52,905 nucleotides of DNA from VXLM01 sp034421575. GTDB lineage: Bacteria > Chloroflexota > Dehalococcoidia > Lucifugimonadales > VXLM01. Below, one piece after another: positions 1-8,822 of this stretch (the first letter of the stretch is position 1; every line of letters starts with the position of its first letter). The translations under genes and the position numbers were made by a program. The notes under the pieces were generated by a model. It was not told the origin of the DNA, ran no database searches, and saw nothing but the letters and a program-made list of their open reading frames with translations. Where the stretch lies: positions 1 through 52,905 of the forward strand of contig DAOUKG010000014.1 in assembly GCA_034421575.1 (NCBI GenBank), given 5' to 3'.

Positions 1-146
1 CTTTATCCGGTCGGCACGCCCGATTCAGCATACCAGGACGGCACGGCGTCCCAGTTACTGACACCCCGGCACGGCCCCGCGCGCGGGGCATAACCCTGCT
101 CAGGGTGAACGGAACCATCTATCGGTAATGCTCAAAGGAGGAAGTT
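1..146. other. left-edge intergenic with repeat fragment and RBS
   Basis: No gene is visible. The stretch near 72-112 (a GC-rich dyad followed by ctgctcagggtgaacgg) is a dispersed repeat also seen near 44770-44810. A strong Shine-Dalgarno (AAAGGAGGA, 134-142) precedes the first gene and fixes its GTG start. Confidence 0.6.
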
Positions 147-1667
147 GTGAGTGATTACGAGTTTCCGCATATTGGAACGACGAAGCAGGTGTTTATTGAC
201 TACTCGCTGATCGAGCCGGGGTACGGCGTTTCGTGGGGTGACGGAATTGAGGCGAGCTGGGAGATGCCCCATGGGGTCGCCATCAAGGCGCACAAGCCTC
301 GCATCGATTACGAGCCGATGGTGGGTCTCGAGAAGCCATGGGAGACCGCCTTTACGCTGCACACCACCCTCTTCGAGGACGAGGGCGTCTTCAGGCTGTA
401 CTACACGGTGTACGGCGGTCAGCGCGAGGTGTCGTACGAGGAGCCGACGACCTACATGCTGCTGTACGCCGAGTCGACGGACGGCGAGACGTGGACGAAG
501 CCGAGGATCGGCACGGTCGATCTCGAGGGGTCGAAGGACAACAACCTCGTGTACGCATTGAACGTGTCGCTGAACCGGCCCGTACCGACGGCGACAGTGT
601 TCAAGGACCCGAATGGGACGCCGGAAGAGCGGTACAAGATGATCCACCGCGGCCGCCAGACGGACGGGAACTACTGTGTCTACGGCGCGACGTCGCCGGA
701 CGGGCTTCACTGGACGCCGATTGTGGAGCCGGTGATACCGAACTATTTTTCCGATACACAGATAGTAGCGCGGTACAGCGAGGAGAAGGGCAAGTACGTC
801 GGGTACTTCCGGGGATGGACGGCCCATATTCGCGGGAAGGTTCACGGGCGGCGGTTCATCGCCTACGCGGAGACGGAGGACTTCAAGCGGTGGCCGAAAC
901 CGCGACACATCTTTTCGCCGGACATGCACGACAACCCCGGCGCGGACATCTACACCAACGCCTACTCTCCGTGGCCCGACGCGAACGCGCACCTGATGTT
1001 CCCCGCGTTCTTCGAGCGACAGAAGGACATCACGGAGGTGAGGATGCTGGCGAGTCGCAACGGGACGGACTGGGTCATTCCGACGCGGGAGCCGGTTGTG
1101 CCGGTCGGCGATCCGGGCACTTCGGGGGCGATGGCGCGGGACTGGCAGTCGGGAGCGTATGCGGGGCCGGGGGTAACGTCGCTGAAGCCTGACGAGTTCT
1201 CGATACCGGTCACGCCGTCGAGCCGGACGCACAACAACAAGAACAACCAGCAGGAGAACCTCTACCAGCAGGCGTACCCCAGCGTTACGGGCGGTTATGT
1301 CGGGTACATTTGCCGGGCGACGTGGCGAAAGGACGGGTTCACGTCGCTGGAGGCCATGACGGAGGGCGGATTCACGACGGCGCCCTTCACGTTTACGGGC
1401 GGCAGGCTGAAGATAAACGCATGGACGCGGTTCCGAGGGGAGATCAGCATCGAGGTGCTGGACGCGACGAACCAGACGAACACGTTCGCGGGCGATGTCG
1501 CTGCGGGTCGCTCATTTGGCGATTGCGACCTGATCACGGGCCATGAGCTGCTGAGTCATACGGTGACTTGGAAGGGCGAGTCCGACCTGTCGGGGCTGGC
1601 TGGGCGACCGGTCCGGCTGCGGTTCCGGATGAAGCGCGCGCGGCTGTATGCGGTGTGGTTCGAGTAA
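147..1667 (+). CDS. glycosidase-like five-bladed beta-propeller protein (divergent paralog)
   Basis: This 506-residue protein has no visible signal peptide. The N-terminal two thirds carry the repeated propeller motifs typical of GH32/43-like proteins: YAESTDGETWTKP near residue 110, then GSKDNN, and a later ATSPDGLHW. The C-terminal part looks like a beta-sandwich ending in LAGRPVRLRFRMK. Three closer relatives of one another lie at 24.2, 26.9 and 28.4 kb, and this is the most divergent of the four. The GTG start is set by a strong AAAGGAGGA seven bases upstream. It sits just before a family 5 ABC importer, so a role in processing an imported or extracellular glycoside is inferred. I could not identify catalytic acids with certainty, so hydrolase activity is unproven. 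Confidence 0.72.
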   Translation: MSDYEFPHIGTTKQVFIDYSLIEPGYGVSWGDGIEASWEMPHGVAIKAHKPRIDYEPMVGLEKPWETAFTLHTTLFEDEGVFRLYYTVYGGQREVSYEEPTTYMLLYAESTDGETWTKPRIGTVDLEGSKDNNLVYALNVSLNRPVPTATVFKDPNGTPEERYKMIHRGRQTDGNYCVYGATSPDGLHWTPIVEPVIPNYFSDTQIVARYSEEKGKYVGYFRGWTAHIRGKVHGRRFIAYAETEDFKRWPKPRHIFSPDMHDNPGADIYTNAYSPWPDANAHLMFPAFFERQKDITEVRMLASRNGTDWVIPTREPVVPVGDPGTSGAMARDWQSGAYAGPGVTSLKPDEFSIPVTPSSRTHNNKNNQQENLYQQAYPSVTGGYVGYICRATWRKDGFTSLEAMTEGGFTTAPFTFTGGRLKINAWTRFRGEISIEVLDATNQTNTFAGDVAAGRSFGDCDLITGHELLSHTVTWKGESDLSGLAGRPVRLRFRMKRARLYAVWFE

Positions 1668-1708
1668 AGGGCCGGGCAGCAAGTACCCCTAATTTGAGCC
1701 GCCAAGCC

Positions 1709-1736
1709 TTGACATGCGACTTGTAGGCAAAATAAG
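1709..1736 (+). promoter_or_regulatory. sigma-70-like promoter for the ABC lipoprotein gene
   Basis: A perfect -35 TTGACA (1709-1714) is followed after 16 bp by AATAAG (1731-1736, four of six consensus bases). It lies about 95 bp upstream of the TTG start at 1831. Confidence 0.6.
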
Positions 1737-1830
1737 GTTACGCTTGAGTGCTGGAACCAGCAGGGTTCCGGCAGTGTCTTCGTGTAGGTGAGACGAACGT
1801 CACATCAGGTGAGAAGTAGAGGAGGATACG

Positions 1831-3618
1831 TTGAAACACTATAGGTTTACATTCATATTATCGGTGGTCGCAGCACTTGCTTTATCGCTTGCGATTGCCT
1901 GCGGCGCGGATGAGGAAGAAACGGATGAGCCGGCGGCGGCACCAGCGCCCGCACCGGCACCAGCTCCGGCACCACCGCCGGCGCCCGCTGCTACGGCCAT
2001 ACCCACAGCGGTTCCCAACATACCGGAGCCTGAGCCTGAGACAGGGATCGTGGAGGTCGCGGCCGCAGTGCCTCCGCCAGCATTCACAGGGGCAACGGTC
2101 TCAGACCAGACGCTTGTCTTCCCGATTCAGAGCAAGCGCAGCGCCATCGCTCCCAACGTGGAAGGGAGCTATATTGTTCGGACCGTGGACAAGTGGGTAT
2201 TCATGCCCCTGTTCCAGTTCGACTCCGAAGGCAACCTCAGGCAAGGAGTTGCCGACAGCTACAAGGTCAGCGACGACGGCCTGACATACACGGTCTACCT
2301 GAAGGACGAGGCGATCTTCCATGACGGTTCGACGGTAACGGCGGCCGACGTCAAGGCGGCCTGGGAGTTCGGCGCATTCCCGGAGAACCAGGTCAGCTGG
2401 GGCGGTTCGCTGCTTCACCTGAACAAGGTGGTAGGGATTGACGCGGTGTCAGAGGGTGAGGCCACGGAGGCCCCCGGTCTCGTCGCCGTGGACGACAAGA
2501 CGCTTGAGATAACCCTCAATGACCCGTCCCCGACGTGGCCGCTGGAGATGGGCCTATGGCTCCTCGGCATTTTCGATGCCGAACATGCCAAGGCAAACCC
2601 CGAAAAGAAATGGCAGGAGAACCCGATCGGTGTTGGACCGTATGAACTTACGTGGGACCCTGAGAGCGGTCTCATCGAGGTTACACCTGCGGCAAACTGG
2701 TGGGGCGATCCGCCCGTGATCCAGAAGATCACCATGCCGTTCGTGGGTGACCTACAGACCCAGATGATCATGTACGAGAACGGCGAGGCCGACATCATCT
2801 TCGGCGACCTCGTTCGGCAGCCGGCGGTGCATGACAGCGCCCACAAGTTCAACGGCGACCTCCAGAGGGTCAAGGGTTCGGGAATCTGGTATTTCGCGTT
2901 CGATACGACGAAGCCGCCGTTCGACGACATCAACGTACGCAAGGCGCTGTCGCACTCCGTACAGATGGAGGCCGCAGTTCACGCCGTGTTCGCTCCTACG
3001 GCCACCTGGGGAACCGGCATCATCCACCCTGCTCTCGCATCACACACTCCGAGAGACGGATATGGGTTCGACGTAGACAAGGCGAAGGAGTTTGCGGCGC
3101 AGTCCAAGTACGGCGCAGATCCAGCGGGCTGGCCGACCATGCACGTCGCCGTCCAGCGCCCGCAGTACATCCGCCTCGCGGAGATCCTGCAGGAACAGTG
3201 GAAGGAAAATCTGGGCGCCAACGTGACCATCACCAAGCTCGAGAGGGGACAAGAGAGGCCCGAGGACGTGAACCTTCTCCGCCAAAGCATAGGAGGGCGC
3301 GTTGCGGACGCCGGCGGCGTTTTGACCGACCTCGGCCACTCCGAGTCGTCGGTCGTCGCTCGCGGGTCCCAGCACTCCGATCCGGCGCTTGACGCCCTGG
3401 TGGAAGAGGCCTCACAGCTGCCGATTGGCGACCCTGACAAGATAGCCAAGTACCAAGAAGCTGAGCAGGTTATCATCGACAACTACTGGATTCTGCCGAT
3501 CATCTTCTCGACCGACAGGGCGTACCTGGTGCAGCCCTGGGTCAAGAACTTCGTGACGACGTTCGGCGACGACTGGAACAACCTGCCGTGGATGGCCATC
3601 GCTGAGCGCAGGCGCTAG
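1831..3618 (+). CDS. ABC importer solute-binding lipoprotein, family 5 (DppA/OppA-like)
   Basis: This is a 595-residue solute-binding protein. Residues 1-24 form a lipoprotein signal peptide with the lipobox LAIAC (Cys24), followed by an Asp/Glu and then Ala-Pro-rich linker of about 50 residues, then a full SBP_bac_5 domain. Typical pieces are the DSEGNLRQGVADSYKVSDDG region, the FHDGSTVTAADVKAAWEF motif and a C-terminal region ending WNNLPWMAIAERRR. The TTG start follows GAGGAGG at proper spacing. Two permeases and two ATPases follow, so it delivers substrate to that importer. Family 5 proteins bind peptides but also oligosaccharides; the adjoining propeller protein makes a sugar substrate possible. 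A TTGACA promoter and a downstream hairpin suggest it is also expressed as its own unit. Confidence 0.92.
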   Translation: MKHYRFTFILSVVAALALSLAIACGADEEETDEPAAAPAPAPAPAPAPPPAPAATAIPTAVPNIPEPEPETGIVEVAAAVPPPAFTGATVSDQTLVFPIQSKRSAIAPNVEGSYIVRTVDKWVFMPLFQFDSEGNLRQGVADSYKVSDDGLTYTVYLKDEAIFHDGSTVTAADVKAAWEFGAFPENQVSWGGSLLHLNKVVGIDAVSEGEATEAPGLVAVDDKTLEITLNDPSPTWPLEMGLWLLGIFDAEHAKANPEKKWQENPIGVGPYELTWDPESGLIEVTPAANWWGDPPVIQKITMPFVGDLQTQMIMYENGEADIIFGDLVRQPAVHDSAHKFNGDLQRVKGSGIWYFAFDTTKPPFDDINVRKALSHSVQMEAAVHAVFAPTATWGTGIIHPALASHTPRDGYGFDVDKAKEFAAQSKYGADPAGWPTMHVAVQRPQYIRLAEILQEQWKENLGANVTITKLERGQERPEDVNLLRQSIGGRVADAGGVLTDLGHSESSVVARGSQHSDPALDALVEEASQLPIGDPDKIAKYQEAEQVIIDNYWILPIIFSTDRAYLVQPWVKNFVTTFGDDWNNLPWMAIAERRR

Positions 3619-3648
3619 GCTGCGGGCCAAAGTAGTAACCGATTAGAC

Positions 3649-3687
3649 AGCGGGGACTTCAGGTGATAACACTTAGGAGTCCCCGCT
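3649..3687 (+). terminator. hairpin terminator/attenuator after the lipoprotein gene
   Basis: AGCGGGGACT (3649-3658) pairs perfectly with AGTCCCCGCT (3678-3687) across a 19-nt loop, followed by a T-rich stretch (ggtttcttatcttt). It lies 30 bp after the lipoprotein stop and before the permeases, consistent with higher expression of the binding protein. Confidence 0.65.
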
Positions 3688-3920
3688 GGTTTCTTATCTT
3701 TAGTTGTTTGTTGTAGAGAGTGGGCGGGTGCATTGCCCTCACCCCGGTATTGAGTACCGGGCGGGCCAAAACCCTCTCCCCCGTATCGAGTACGGGGCAG
3801 GCTCCAGCCCTCTCCCACGACGGGAGAGGGGGATTAACCTACAACGGAGAGGGGATTCCCTTGGGCACGCAGTTGGGGTGGATATCAGGGAAGGTCGCCT
3901 CGCTTCGTTCGAGTGGCTAA
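3688..3920. repeat. intergenic dispersed palindromic repeats
   Basis: Between the lipoprotein and first permease genes lies a composite of short palindromes: ccggtattgagtaccggg, ccccgtatcgagtacgggg, and ctctcccacgacgggagagg near 3810-3830. The same units recur at 31.4, 32.9, 33.2, 34.9, 37.1, 38.2 and 45.5-46.0 kb. No gene is supported here. Confidence 0.75.
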
Positions 3921-4856
3921 ATGTTTGTCTATACGCTAAGACGTCTCATTCTCGCCATACCGGTGCTTTTCGCCGTTCTGTTCATCACGTTCACGCTGGG
4001 GTTCTACGGTCCCGGCGATCCACTGGAGATTTTCTACAACGAGGAGCTGGTCTCCGACCCGGAGATCACCGAGCGTCTACGCAAGCTGCACGGCCTCGAC
4101 CGTCCCTTCTGGGAGCAGTTCCTGGATTATTTCGCAGGGCTGATGCAAGGGGACTGGGGGAAGTCAATCAAGAGCGGACGAGACGTCTGGCCAGCCTTCG
4201 CGGCCTCGATGCCGATTTCCGCCCAGCTTGGTTTGGCGTCCGCAGTAGTCCTTGTGGTTGTAGGAATTCCCCTGGGAGCCTTGGCGGCCGTCAAACAGAA
4301 CACGTGGGTAGACTATCTCGTAGTGTTCGCGTCCATTGTGGTGCGATCGATCCCCGTCTTCGTGCTGGGGCCGATGCTGTTGATCGTGCTCGTCCTGTGG
4401 CTGAGCATCATGAATGTTCCCATAGGCTGGAAGGGCCTATTCAGCACAAACGCGGTTCTGCCGGTGCTGCTCATGGCGGCAGGTCCTCTCCTCGTGGTTG
4501 TGCGTCAGACGCGAGCGGGCGTGATCGAAGTATTGAGCGAGAACTACATACGCACGGCACGCGCCAAGGGGATGCGGGAGCGTTTCGTGGTCTGGAGGCA
4601 CGTTCTCAAGAACGCGCTTACCCCGGTGTTTACGACGATGGGCCTCATCATGAGCGGGCTGGTCACGGGCGCGTTCTTCGTCGAGCTCATATTCGGGATT
4701 CCGGGATTCGCCGGACTCGGCATCGAGGCGTTTCAGGCGCGGGACTACCCGGTCATCTTGGGCGTTACGATCATAGGCGCGGCTATCATCATCATCTCGA
4801 ATCTGCTGGTAGACCTCGGGTACGGTCTGCTGGATCCGAGGATCCGGTATGAGTAG
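3921..4856 (+). CDS. ABC importer inner-membrane permease, DppB/OppB type
   Basis: This 311-residue integral membrane protein belongs to the BPD_transp_1 family. It starts with the usual N-terminal helix (YTLRRLILAIPVLFAVLF), has about six membrane segments, and carries the EAA loop YIRTARAKGMRERFVVWRH near residues 210-228 that contacts the ATPases. The conserved C-terminal end LVDLGYGLLDPRIRYE is present. It is the first of two permeases for the importer whose lipoprotein is encoded upstream. No strong Shine-Dalgarno precedes the ATG, but the N-terminal helix fits this start. Confidence 0.93.
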   Translation: MFVYTLRRLILAIPVLFAVLFITFTLGFYGPGDPLEIFYNEELVSDPEITERLRKLHGLDRPFWEQFLDYFAGLMQGDWGKSIKSGRDVWPAFAASMPISAQLGLASAVVLVVVGIPLGALAAVKQNTWVDYLVVFASIVVRSIPVFVLGPMLLIVLVLWLSIMNVPIGWKGLFSTNAVLPVLLMAAGPLLVVVRQTRAGVIEVLSENYIRTARAKGMRERFVVWRHVLKNALTPVFTTMGLIMSGLVTGAFFVELIFGIPGFAGLGIEAFQARDYPVILGVTIIGAAIIIISNLLVDLGYGLLDPRIRYE

Positions 4857-5065
4857 CCGGCACCACCTAGACGAATCTGCTCAAGGCAGGATCAAGATTC
4901 ACCGCAGAGAACGCGGAGAGTGCAGAGTGGGGAGAGAGGGGATTACTTCCACCCTGCACTACACGGTTCAGCCTTCGACAGGCTCAGGCCGAACAGGGGG
5001 CAAGCCTGTTCAGCCTTGGACATGCTCAGGGCGAGTGGGACGCAAGACTGTTTAGGACTAAGTAG
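4857..5065. repeat. intergenic repeat block between the two permeases
   Basis: The gap holds two copies of a cagccttcgacaggctcaggc-type dispersed repeat (near 4970-5000 and 5010-5040) and a caccgcagagaacgcggagag unit. These repeats recur in other gaps, for example near 45.6 and 45.8 kb. Confidence 0.65.
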
Positions 5066-6037
5066 ATGGCCGAATCAACGGGAATAGCCGGGTTGGAGGA
5101 CGACTTCCAAGGCGGCAAGCAGCGCAGCCTGTGGGTGGACGCCATGGAGCGTCTCATCCGAAACAGGGCGGCCATGATCGGCCTGTTCATATCGGCGGTG
5201 CTGGTGATAATTGCGCTGATTGGCCCGTACGTCGCGCCACATGATTACATCAAGACGAATATCTCGAACATTGCCGCGACTCCGAATGCCACGAACTGGT
5301 TCGGGACCGACCTGATTGGACGGGACATCTTCAGCCGCATTTTGCATTCGGTACGGACGGCCATCTTCGTCGTCGTCGTGGTCGTCACGATCAGCACGAT
5401 TCTGGGCATTATTCTGGGGGCAGCGGCGGCGTATCTCGGCAAGTGGGTCGACGACGGGATCATGCGGCTCACCGACATCATCCTCGCCTTCCCCGACCTG
5501 CTGCTCGTGGCGTTCATCAGCCTGACGATCCGACAGCCGTTCGTGAGCTGGCTGGGCTCCGTGTACCAGCAGACGCAGTGGGAGTTCCTGCGTAATACGC
5601 TATTCCTCGACTATCTTATTGTCTTCGGAGCACTGGCACTCGTATCGTGGCCGGGGTATGCGAGGCTGATACGGGGGCAGATACTGTCTTTGCGGGAGCA
5701 GGACTTCATCCGGGCGCAGGTCGCCTTAGGGGTACCCGACCGGACGATTATGTTCCGCCACCTGGTGCCGAACTCCATCGCCCCGGTCATTGTGTCGATG
5801 TCGATCGGCATCGGCGGGATCATCCTGTTGGAGTCTTCACTCAGCTTCCTGGGATTCGGGATTCAGCCTCCGGGCGCAAGCTGGGGGAGCATGGTCACGG
5901 AGAATCTCTTCGAGTGGCGTACTTACCCACACCTGGTGCTCATGCCGGGTCTGACCCTTGCCCTTGCGGTCATCGGGTTCAACTTTCTGGGCGATGGGCT
6001 GAACGACGCCCTCAACCCGCGTCAGATTCGACGATAG
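5066..6037 (+). CDS. ABC importer inner-membrane permease, DppC/OppC type
   Basis: A 323-residue permease with the cytoplasmic N-terminal extension and DppC-type first helix (RNRAAMIGLFISAVLVIIALIG), the motif NWFGTDLIGRDIFSRI near residues 76-91, several membrane helices, and the EAA loop RAQVALGVPDRTIMFRHLVPN near residue 220. It ends with the typical NFLGDGLNDALNPRQ. It pairs with the DppB-type permease upstream to form the channel and is followed after 25 bp by the ATPase genes. Confidence 0.93.
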   Translation: MAESTGIAGLEDDFQGGKQRSLWVDAMERLIRNRAAMIGLFISAVLVIIALIGPYVAPHDYIKTNISNIAATPNATNWFGTDLIGRDIFSRILHSVRTAIFVVVVVVTISTILGIILGAAAAYLGKWVDDGIMRLTDIILAFPDLLLVAFISLTIRQPFVSWLGSVYQQTQWEFLRNTLFLDYLIVFGALALVSWPGYARLIRGQILSLREQDFIRAQVALGVPDRTIMFRHLVPNSIAPVIVSMSIGIGGIILLESSLSFLGFGIQPPGASWGSMVTENLFEWRTYPHLVLMPGLTLALAVIGFNFLGDGLNDALNPRQIRR

Positions 6038-6062
6038 TAGCGGCGAAGAAGAAAGCAATTCC

Positions 6063-7058
6063 ATGCCAGAACCGGTACTCAGCGTAAGAGAACTCGAAAC
6101 GCACCTGTACTCCCGCGAGGGCACGATCAGGCCGGTGAACAACGTGAGCTTCGACATCGCGCAGGGAGAGACCCTGGGGATCGTCGGTGAGAGCGGCTCA
6201 GGCAAGACGATGACGGCGCTTTCGATCATGGGGCTGATACCGAAGAACCTCGGCGGGGTCGTGGGCGGAAGCGTGCTGCTGGACGGGGAAGACCTGACGA
6301 GGATGTCCGATGCGGAGGTCCGGCGCAGGCGCAGCACGAAGATGGGGATGATCTTCCAGGATCCGGCCACGTCGCTCAACCCGACCATGAAGGTGGGCCC
6401 ACAGATAGCGGAGACGATGAAGACTCACCTGGGACTCAACGACACTACGGCGAGGAGCAGGGCGATAGAGCTGCTCGACCGTGTCGGGATTCCGTCGCCG
6501 GAGAGCAGGTACGGCAACTACCCGTTCCAGTTCAGCGGCGGGATGAGACAGCGGGTGATGATTGCGATCGCGCTGTCGTGCGACCCGCTGCTCCTCATCG
6601 CCGACGAGCCGACGACGGCGCTCGACGTGACGATTCAGGCGCAGCTGCTGGACTTCGTTCGGGAGATCAAAGACGAACGGGGTATGTCGGTGATGTGGAT
6701 CACTCACGACCTGGGCGTTGTGGCGGAGCTGTGCGACCAAGTCGCGGTGATGTACGCAGGGTCGATTGTGGAGAAGGCGTCGGTGGACGACGTGTTCGCG
6801 CGGCCCAAGCACCGGTATACGTCGATGCTGCTGAACTCGATGCCTTCAGTCGAAGGGAGGACGGCAGGGCGACTTACCTCCATCAAGGGCCTGCCGCCCA
6901 ACCTCGCCAATCTCCGGGCGGGCTGCCCGTTCGCGGTAAGGTGCAACTCGCCTGTCGACAAGTGCACGACGGAACGCCCTACCCTCCTGCCGATGGGGAC
7001 GGATCACTCGGCGGCGTGCTGGAATCCGGTGGAAGACCCGGATGGACATGGGAGCTAA
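6063..7058 (+). CDS. ABC importer ATP-binding subunit, DppD/OppD type
   Basis: A 331-residue cytoplasmic ATPase. Walker A is GESGSGKT near residues 42-49, the signature is FSGGMRQRVMIAIAL near residue 160, and Walker B is LLIADEPTTALD near residue 180, followed by the H-loop WITHDLGVV. The C-terminal oligopeptide_HPY region has the paired cysteines (GCPFAVRC and later CTTERP, CW) that often hold an iron-sulfur cluster in this family. It hydrolyses ATP to drive uptake together with the second ATPase downstream. Confidence 0.94.
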   Translation: MPEPVLSVRELETHLYSREGTIRPVNNVSFDIAQGETLGIVGESGSGKTMTALSIMGLIPKNLGGVVGGSVLLDGEDLTRMSDAEVRRRRSTKMGMIFQDPATSLNPTMKVGPQIAETMKTHLGLNDTTARSRAIELLDRVGIPSPESRYGNYPFQFSGGMRQRVMIAIALSCDPLLLIADEPTTALDVTIQAQLLDFVREIKDERGMSVMWITHDLGVVAELCDQVAVMYAGSIVEKASVDDVFARPKHRYTSMLLNSMPSVEGRTAGRLTSIKGLPPNLANLRAGCPFAVRCNSPVDKCTTERPTLLPMGTDHSAACWNPVEDPDGHGS

Positions 7059-7129
7059 AGGGTGGGTGTAGAGATTGTGCGGCTTGGTATTACAGTGCAG
7101 GGAGATATTGATGCTTTCACGGAGGTAGG

Positions 7130-7215
7130 AATCGAGGGGGCGATTGGCGCGCGTGATTGGCAGGGGCAGTGGAATCCCGCTTTCGCGGGAATAACGGGTA
7201 GTTTTCGGCGGGAGT
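7130..7215. repeat. dispersed palindromic repeat between ATPase genes
   Basis: The sequence around 7165-7200 (tggaatcccgctttcgcgggaa, then taacggg) is the cttt-cgcgggaatgac-type palindrome that recurs near 25.6, 33.0, 40.0 and 44.9 kb. Its presence makes the upstream GTG at 7214 an unlikely start for the following gene. Confidence 0.65.
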
Positions 7216-7228
7216 GACGGGAATTCAG

Positions 7229-8242
7229 ATGACGCAGGACTCCAACATAGACGGCAAAGTGCTCTTGGACATCAAGGGCCTCAGGACGTACTTCGAGGTC
7301 GGGTCGAAGGGGATCGTCTTCGGGCTGGGGGCAAACCGGAACATCGTCCGCGCGGTCGACGGGGTGGACCTCACCATACGTGAGGGTGAAACTCTTGGGC
7401 TGGTGGGAGAGAGCGGTTGCGGGAAGTCGACGCTCGGCTACACGATCCTGCAGTTGGAGAAGCCGACGGAAGGAGAGGTCTCCTTCGAGGGCACCGATCT
7501 TGCGAAGCTGAAGAAGCATGAGATGCGTCCGTTCCGCAAGAAGATGCAGATCATCTTCCAGGACCCGGCGGCGGCGCTCGACCCTCGGCAGACCATTGGG
7601 GAGGCTATAGCCGAGCCGATGAGGATTCACCGGATCGTGGAGGACAACGAGGTAGAGGACCGAGTAGAGGAGCTCCTGAAGACGGTGGGGCTGAACCCGT
7701 ATTTCAAGAACAGGTACCCGCACGAGTTCAGCGGGGGGCAGCAGCAACGCATTGTCATCGCGAGGGCGCTCTCGGTCAATCCCACGTTCATCGTGGCCGA
7801 CGAGCCGATATCGGCGTTGGACGTATCCATCCAGGCACAGATCATAAACCTGCTCGAGGAGCTGCAGGACCAGTTTCAACTGACCTATCTGTTCATCTCG
7901 CACGACCTCCGAGTGGTGCGCCACATCAGCGACCGCGTGGCGGTAATGTACTTGGGGAAGGTAGTTGAGCGCGCGTCGACCGTCGACCTTTATGGCGATC
8001 CCCTGCACCCGTATACCAGGGCGCTGCTGTCAGGCGTGCCGGCGCCCGACCCTGAACTGGCGCGGAAGCGGGAGAGGATCATTCTCGTTGGCGACGTTCC
8101 CAGCCCGATCAATCCGCCAAGCGGGTGTCGTTTCCGCACGCGGTGTCCCATAGCGGTGGATATGTGCGCGCAGGACGAGCCTTCGTTGGAAGAGAAGCGC
8201 GGCAATCACTGGGTCGCCTGCCATCTGGTGGAAGCGGGCTAG
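7229..8242 (+). CDS. ABC importer ATP-binding subunit, DppF/OppF type
   Basis: A cytoplasmic ATPase of 337 residues from the ATG at 7229; an in-frame GTG at 7214 lies in a repeat and is less likely. Walker A is GESGCGKST near residue 64, the signature is FSGGQQQRIVIARAL near residue 167, Walker B is FIVADEPISALD, and the H-loop is LFISHDLRVV. The C-terminal cysteine-containing HPY domain (GCRFRTRCPIAVDMC) is present. It completes the five-gene importer 1831-8242. No further importer gene follows. Confidence 0.93.
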   Translation: MTQDSNIDGKVLLDIKGLRTYFEVGSKGIVFGLGANRNIVRAVDGVDLTIREGETLGLVGESGCGKSTLGYTILQLEKPTEGEVSFEGTDLAKLKKHEMRPFRKKMQIIFQDPAAALDPRQTIGEAIAEPMRIHRIVEDNEVEDRVEELLKTVGLNPYFKNRYPHEFSGGQQQRIVIARALSVNPTFIVADEPISALDVSIQAQIINLLEELQDQFQLTYLFISHDLRVVRHISDRVAVMYLGKVVERASTVDLYGDPLHPYTRALLSGVPAPDPELARKRERIILVGDVPSPINPPSGCRFRTRCPIAVDMCAQDEPSLEEKRGNHWVACHLVEAG

Positions 8243-8600
8243 GAGCGCCCCCTCTCTTGATCTCTCCACCGGCGGGGGAGAGATTGAAGTTTGTGCGTAT
8301 CTCTCCGCCTGCGGGCTGACAGGGGTAGACAAATGCGAGTTGCATGTACAACTGTGTAGCTGTCGAGCCCCCGAGTGCCTGTCATTCCGAGCGCAGAGAG
8401 GAATCCAAGGTGTCCTGCGGACCTCATTCGGGCTGTTTCAGCTACGGAACTTCACTTGAAGGGCAACGACTTTATATTCCTCATTCCGCAGACATAACGT
8501 ACTCCAGACAGATCCCGGGAAGACTCAATTGGTCCAGTATTCGTAGCTGCGTTGGCCTCTCTGAAGGCTTGGGCGATCCCATCGCATCCCGTATAGTCGC
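8243..8600. repeat. gene-free junction with repeats
   Basis: This gap holds a dyad of ctctccgcctgcgggct type at 8255-8320 and a gtcattccgagcgcagagaggaatcc element at 8380-8405, a repeat often found between genes in such genomes. It is the left border between the importer and the RiPP island. I see no gene. Confidence 0.6.
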
Positions 8601-8800
8601 ATGTGTGATATGGGCATAAGTGTGGAAATACATGGGATCATTTGGGACAAGAGGGAGGCTTTGGCGAAGCTCACAGCGACGAAGGTCAAGACGATACGCA
8701 AGAAAGGTCGTGATGGTGACGGTGACGGCCTTTTTCTCAATGTCACGGCATCCGGAACTAAATCATGGGTTCAACGCGTTGTGGTCCACGGTCGCCGACA
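8601..8800 (+). pseudogene. truncated tyrosine integrase, N-terminal arm-binding (DUF4102) fragment
   Basis: The translated frame contains LTATKVKTIRKKGRDGDGDG followed by LFLNVTASGTKSWVQRVVV and HGRRQ. This matches the N-terminal arm-DNA-binding domain of P4-type tyrosine integrases (pattern LTxxKVxxLK.., DGxGLxLxVxxxGxKxWxxRxxxxGRR). Such enzymes are about 400 residues; here homology stops after GRRQ and the frame runs on only as antisense of the kinase gene ending at 8823. No catalytic domain is present at this point. The fragment marks a break point at the left edge of the RiPP island and suggests arrival by, or disruption of, an integrative element. Confidence 0.7.
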
Positions 8801-8822
8801 GGGGCAAGTGCAGGCTTCGTCC

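Noticed and set aside
132..1232. Long minus-strand open frame of 366 codons opposite the first propeller gene
   Set aside because: It is Arg/Val-rich antisense of a gene with clear motifs and a strong ribosome site; no family features.
7055..8008. Minus-strand open frame opposite the second ATPase gene
   Set aside because: Antisense shadow of a protein with intact Walker motifs.
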